From the NCBI GenBank assembly GCA_040902445.1, contig JBBDXJ010000037.1, positions 1-8,822 on the forward strand: DNA of 8,822 nucleotides, given 5' to 3'. Below the pieces are notes generated by a model. It searched no databases. It was not told the origin of the DNA and worked only from the letters and a program-made list of their open reading frames with translations. Each line of letters starts with the position of its first letter. Position 1 is the stretch's first letter. The translations under genes and the position numbers were made by a program. Below, one piece after another: positions 5,583 to 8,822 of the stretch. The DNA is from Chryseosolibacter sp040902445. GTDB lineage: Bacteria; Bacteroidota; Bacteroidia; Cytophagales; Cyclobacteriaceae.

Positions 5583-6511
5583 GCTTTTTTTACAAACTCA
5601 GGCACCTGATTGGATCCGTAGCTATTCTTCTTTCCCATTTCCGCTGCCCAGCGTGACAACCAGGTCACGCCCACCTTTCCATCATAGCTGTCGGGTCTGG
5701 TATATACGGGATCCTTCATGGCCTCATCTATGGAGACAAAAACATAGCCACGCTCCTTCATCATATCCGCAACGTCGGCAAAAGCATCGGCATTCAGGCG
5801 GTTTGCGTGTACCATGAGAATTTGACGTATCTCCCTGCCAAACAGATCACGCGATTGTTGTTCGGCAGCCTCCCATCTGCTTAAGGTATATGGTAAGTAT
5901 GCTTCCCGGATCTGCTGCGCCAATAGCGTATCACCTTTGCGCAGGGCGCTCTCATAGGCGCCAGAAAACGTGTAATCCTGATAAGTGATCGTGTTGGGAG
6001 CAACGGTATAGTTATGCGCTCTTAGAAAAGTATCAAGTGTTCGTCTGACCTGAAGGTTGTCACCTGCCGAAAGAAACGGATGACGGTAAAATTTGTAGGG
6101 AATGCCGGCCTTTTCTGCCAGGGGCCGCGTGGTCCTTTCACCGCGCAGAATCTCCTCCTGATATTCCGCCATTGAAAGCTCATTGATATTCTTATGTGCG
6201 TAACCGTGATTGCCTAGTTCATGCCCCGCATCAAGCCATTTTTGAAGTAGTGCCACTTTCGCAGGATCTGCAACACCATTTGTTTCCAGTTTCTGCTCGT
6301 TGACCACACCGAGAATCGGCATCTCAAATTTTTTGAACGTGGCCAGCAATTTATCGGTGATATCGTGCCGCGCGGCATCATCTGCACACCGGCAAACTAC
6401 CGGAAGATCATCAAAGGTGATGGAGACAAAACGTTTTACCTCTGATTGATCCTGTGCCACTGAATTGATCGAAAACACCGCCGTTGACAAAAACAGGAGT
6501 ATTCTCATCAT
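5567..6511 (-). CDS. Secreted CE4-type polysaccharide deacetylase
   Basis: A 314-residue exported NodB-homology protein (carbohydrate esterase family 4), which removes acetyl groups from polysaccharides such as chitin, xylan or peptidoglycan using a metal ion. The signal peptide is residues 1-20 (cleavage after SVAQ or SVA). Catalytic motifs are all present: TFDD (32-35, base and metal-binding aspartates), HGYAH after GN (H102 and H106, metal ligands), RHPF (143-146) and ILMVHAN (231-237, H235 as likely catalytic acid). A CRC pair (C40, C42) just after TFDD is unusual and might form a disulfide. The tail beyond about 265 (PVYTRPDSYDGK..TWLSRWA) is subgroup-specific. The real substrate cannot be told. 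Two ATGs are adjacent at the start; either could serve. The gene follows the DUF5107/TPR gene by 62 bases, so they may be cotranscribed. The last residues are encoded by a heptamer array. Confidence 0.93.
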   Translation of the reverse strand: MMRILLFLSTAVFSINSVAQDQSEVKRFVSITFDDLPVVCRCADDAARHDITDKLLATFKKFEMPILGVVNEQKLETNGVADPAKVALLQKWLDAGHELGNHGYAHKNINELSMAEYQEEILRGERTTRPLAEKAGIPYKFYRHPFLSAGDNLQVRRTLDTFLRAHNYTVAPNTITYQDYTFSGAYESALRKGDTLLAQQIREAYLPYTLSRWEAAEQQSRDLFGREIRQILMVHANRLNADAFADVADMMKERGYVFVSIDEAMKDPVYTRPDSYDGKVGVTWLSRWAAEMGKKNSYGSNQVPEFVKKAISNK

Positions 6512-6550
6512 ATCCGAAAGTTTAGTTTTATAACCTCACCAATATTTAAA

Positions 6551-6583
6551 ACTTACAACTTACAACTTACAACTTACAACTTT
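6551..6583. repeat. Perfect four-unit heptamer array overlapping the TPR-gene stop codon
   Basis: ACTTACA is repeated four times without change (6551-6578), followed by the degenerate partial copy ACTTT. On the minus strand it contains the TAA stop (6574-6576) of the DUF5107/TPR gene and fills half of the 62-base gap before the deacetylase. It is the cleanest array in the window. Confidence 0.85.
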
Positions 6584-8822
6584 ACTACTTCCCGGATGAT
6601 CCGGAAATTATCATTTCCTTCAGAATCAATTTCCATGTCTTCACCTTTATAAACAGCGTATGCCCAGCGCGCCATTTTGTTTTCAGGTTGTTTTTCCGTC
6701 CATTCCCTAAGCAACTTTTCTCCTTCATCCGTGCGGTTATTTTTTTTCAATGCCAGGGCAGTGATGAGATCCGTTACCTGGCGTCTTCTTGATTTTGGGG
6801 CGGCGATGATCTCATCGTATTTTGCTTTGGCTTTTTCCTTCTGTTTGTTATTCTCATATACCAGCGCTTCCATGTACTTCTCCACTCGAAGATCAATACT
6901 CTTATCGTAAGGTTTGCCTGCGCCAAGATTCTCCGGCCACAGCTTTGCTTTTTCGATAGAGTTCAACGCGGCCTTATGGTCTCTGTCCTTTATCTGCCGC
7001 GCTGCCTGCATCAGCCAGGCCTCGCGATACAACTGCCGGCCATCGGTAGCGCCTTCGTATGGAAGAATAGTTGTTATGTTCAGAAGATCGGTCGTTTCTT
7101 TATACCTTTTGTTAAGGAGATAGGCTTTTGCCAACAGCATATTAATTCTAAAATCGCCGGAAAAGCGTTTATGATAGTCGCTGGCTACCGTTAACGCCTC
7201 CAGGTAATTTTTTTGCTCCAGGAAATGATCCGCCAGTAATTTGCCATATCGCCACTGCTTCGGATCGCGTTGAGCTGCGCGGTTGAGATCGTCACTGTAT
7301 TTTTCATTCTTAAATAATTCGGCGCGGGTGGCATAAAAAGCCGGAAAATCAGGATCGCCGCACTGAGAAAAAAGTTCTTTTGCGCGATCAGTATTCTGTC
7401 GGCTCCAGTGAATGAGTCCGAGGTAATATTTCGGTTTCCAGTTTTGTGTCTGAGGGATTGTCCATTCCAGCGCTTCCGCCGTGCTTTCGCGGAAAGGAAA
7501 GACCAGAGCCGGTGACAATTGATTTGCCTTTTCAATAAACTCTTTACCGCTGCCACTTTTCAGTTTATCGCTGAGAAAGGCGATGCGATAAAATACAAGG
7601 GGATTTTCTGGTGCAAGGGATAAGACCTCCATACTTTCTGTTAGCTGACCTAATGAAGAATACCAGTCTGCCAGTTCAAGATAGGTCTCATGCGGCATTT
7701 CATTTTGAATACGGGAAACAAATTGTTTCTTGTTTGCTTCGGAATTTTGCCAGCGATATTGTTCAAAACGGATGAAATGATTCAGGGGCGTGAGATTTTC
7801 CAATTTCTTAAGAGCGGATTCAGCGTCATTTTTTTGTTTTTCTATTCTGCTGATCAGCGCGATGATCTGGTAGGCGGGGGCGTTTCCGGCATTTACCTCG
7901 AGACTTTTTTCCGCGTAATGTCGGGCTTTAGAATAATCTTTTTCCCGAAAATATATTTTGCTTAGTTCGGTATAAGATGCGCCCCTGAAGGCGTAGGATA
8001 AAGAGGCGATATCAAACCCGTCTTTTGCGTCTGTGTTTTTTCCAAGTTGATTATTGGCCAGGCCGTAATAGAAATTTCCAGCCGGGTCATACGAGTCGAT
8101 GCTGAGTGCATGAATGGAATATTGAAGAGATTTATCATAATCCATATTCCGGTACGCGATCATTGCCAGATCGGAGATGGCGGGCAGGTAATTGGGATCT
8201 TTGTCGAGGGCAGCCTTAAGTTTTTCTTCCGCCCCCGAATAGTATCGCTGCTGGATATATTCTCTTCCCATTGTGTATAATCCAAAAACAGAATTCCAGT
8301 CGAAGTTTTCAGGAGATTTAACGGGCCGATTCATCAATCCTTCTTTGGGATCTGTCTTGTATTTCATTTTCGTCTCGCCGAGGATGACTGTAAGGTTATC
8401 GGCATTTCCACTGAAGGCCAGCGAATCCGAAAAAAGTTTCAGCGTTTTGAGATTTACATTTTTTGAATACAAAAGCTTTTCACCCTCGTAAACTTTGAGT
8501 TCTTCCGCCATATCCTGCAAAGGGATAAAATCCAGCTTTAGGGAGTTTTTGGTTACGCGGAGGTTCAGAGCGCCGTAGGGGTTGGCTTTTACAAAACCTT
8601 TGGTGCCTTTGATCGGAAACCAGTATTCCGTCCATTCATCGGATGTGTAAGGAGCAAAACCCAGCTGTTTAAAAGGTGTTTCGTTGCTTTCATCAGCAGC
8701 CTGGTTGAAGAGGCGCCCCGATTGGACTTCAACATATTGTCCGTCGGTGTCACTTAACAATTTTTCCCATATCATGCCTTGTTGGGAAAGACCCCAGATC
8801 CAGATCTTCTTTCCCGGTTTTT
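6574..8822 (-). CDS. DUF5107 and TPR-repeat protein (5' end beyond the window)
   Basis: The C-terminal 748 residues or so of a larger protein. The frame continues without a start to the right edge, reading KKIWIWGLSQQGMIWEKLLS, so the Met at 8775 is internal. Landmarks (counted from that Met): a beta-rich region at 1-140 matching DUF5107 (DGQYVEVQSGRLFNQ at 11-25; WTEYWFPIKGTKGF at 48-61), then TPR-like helical pairs from about 160 (FGLYTMGREYIQQRYYSGAE; LHLNPNYLPAISDLAMIAYR-type phase near 195-209; ASYTELSKIYFREKDYSKA at 266-284), more near 520-570, and ENLGAGKPYD near 620. DUF5107 proteins in Bacteroidota couple this domain to TPRs; their function is unknown, with a scaffold or carbohydrate-linked role inferred. 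No hint of the signal peptide, which would lie outside. It precedes the deacetylase in the same orientation. Confidence 0.85.
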   Translation of the reverse strand, partial: KPGKKIWIWGLSQQGMIWEKLLSDTDGQYVEVQSGRLFNQAADESNETPFKQLGFAPYTSDEWTEYWFPIKGTKGFVKANPYGALNLRVTKNSLKLDFIPLQDMAEELKVYEGEKLLYSKNVNLKTLKLFSDSLAFSGNADNLTVILGETKMKYKTDPKEGLMNRPVKSPENFDWNSVFGLYTMGREYIQQRYYSGAEEKLKAALDKDPNYLPAISDLAMIAYRNMDYDKSLQYSIHALSIDSYDPAGNFYYGLANNQLGKNTDAKDGFDIASLSYAFRGASYTELSKIYFREKDYSKARHYAEKSLEVNAGNAPAYQIIALISRIEKQKNDAESALKKLENLTPLNHFIRFEQYRWQNSEANKKQFVSRIQNEMPHETYLELADWYSSLGQLTESMEVLSLAPENPLVFYRIAFLSDKLKSGSGKEFIEKANQLSPALVFPFRESTAEALEWTIPQTQNWKPKYYLGLIHWSRQNTDRAKELFSQCGDPDFPAFYATRAELFKNEKYSDDLNRAAQRDPKQWRYGKLLADHFLEQKNYLEALTVASDYHKRFSGDFRINMLLAKAYLLNKRYKETTDLLNITTILPYEGATDGRQLYREAWLMQAARQIKDRDHKAALNSIEKAKLWPENLGAGKPYDKSIDLRVEKYMEALVYENNKQKEKAKAKYDEIIAAPKSRRRQVTDLITALALKKNNRTDEGEKLLREWTEKQPENKMARWAYAVYKGEDMEIDSEGNDNFRIIREVVKL

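Noticed and set aside
7191..7556. 121-codon minus-strand frame inside the TPR gene
   Set aside because: It is a same-strand alternative frame within the long DUF5107/TPR gene, which is far better supported.

Overview
The window looks like a chromosomal stretch from a Bacteroidota bacterium, probably a Cytophagales- or Chitinophagales-like environmental species. This is inferred from family content: two DUF1080 (3-keto-disaccharide hydrolase type) secreted proteins, a Tat-exported Gfo/Idh/MocA oxidoreductase and a DUF5107/TPR protein. It also fits the lack of clear Shine-Dalgarno sequences and the short tandem repeats between genes. No rRNA, tRNA, transposase, phage gene or CRISPR array is visible.

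Layout, left to right. Positions 1-250 are essentially non-coding, with inverted repeats and a possible promoter. A secreted YncE-like beta-propeller (251-1396, +) converges on a single-domain CheY-like response regulator (1455-1856, -). Positions 1857-2328 hold no intact gene, but a protein-like, start-less, stop-free frame on the minus strand (1907-2314) may be a gene relic. Next comes a plus-strand group: a Tat-signal Gfo/Idh/MocA oxidoreductase (2329-3642), a large DUF1080 protein (3684-4475) and a compact DUF1080 protein (4698-5297). This group converges on two minus-strand genes: a secreted CE4-type polysaccharide deacetylase (5567-6511) and a DUF5107/TPR protein (6574 to beyond the right edge). 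A multi-hairpin, terminal-inverted-repeat element (5297-5488) sits at that convergent junction.

Functionally, the oxidoreductase and the two DUF1080 proteins fit a periplasmic 3-keto-glycoside route, in which a sugar is oxidised at C3 and the activated glycosidic bond is then cleaved. The deacetylase is another exported carbohydrate enzyme, so the region as a whole looks like envelope or periplasmic glycan handling. The substrate cannot be read from the sequence.

The most unusual feature is not a gene. Five of the junctions carry short tandem arrays (7-bp units at four, 8-bp at one) of different sequence. Four of them overlap a stop codon, and a fifth contains a start codon. They resemble in style the short tandemly repeated heptamers (STRR) of filamentous cyanobacteria, but here they supply gene ends.
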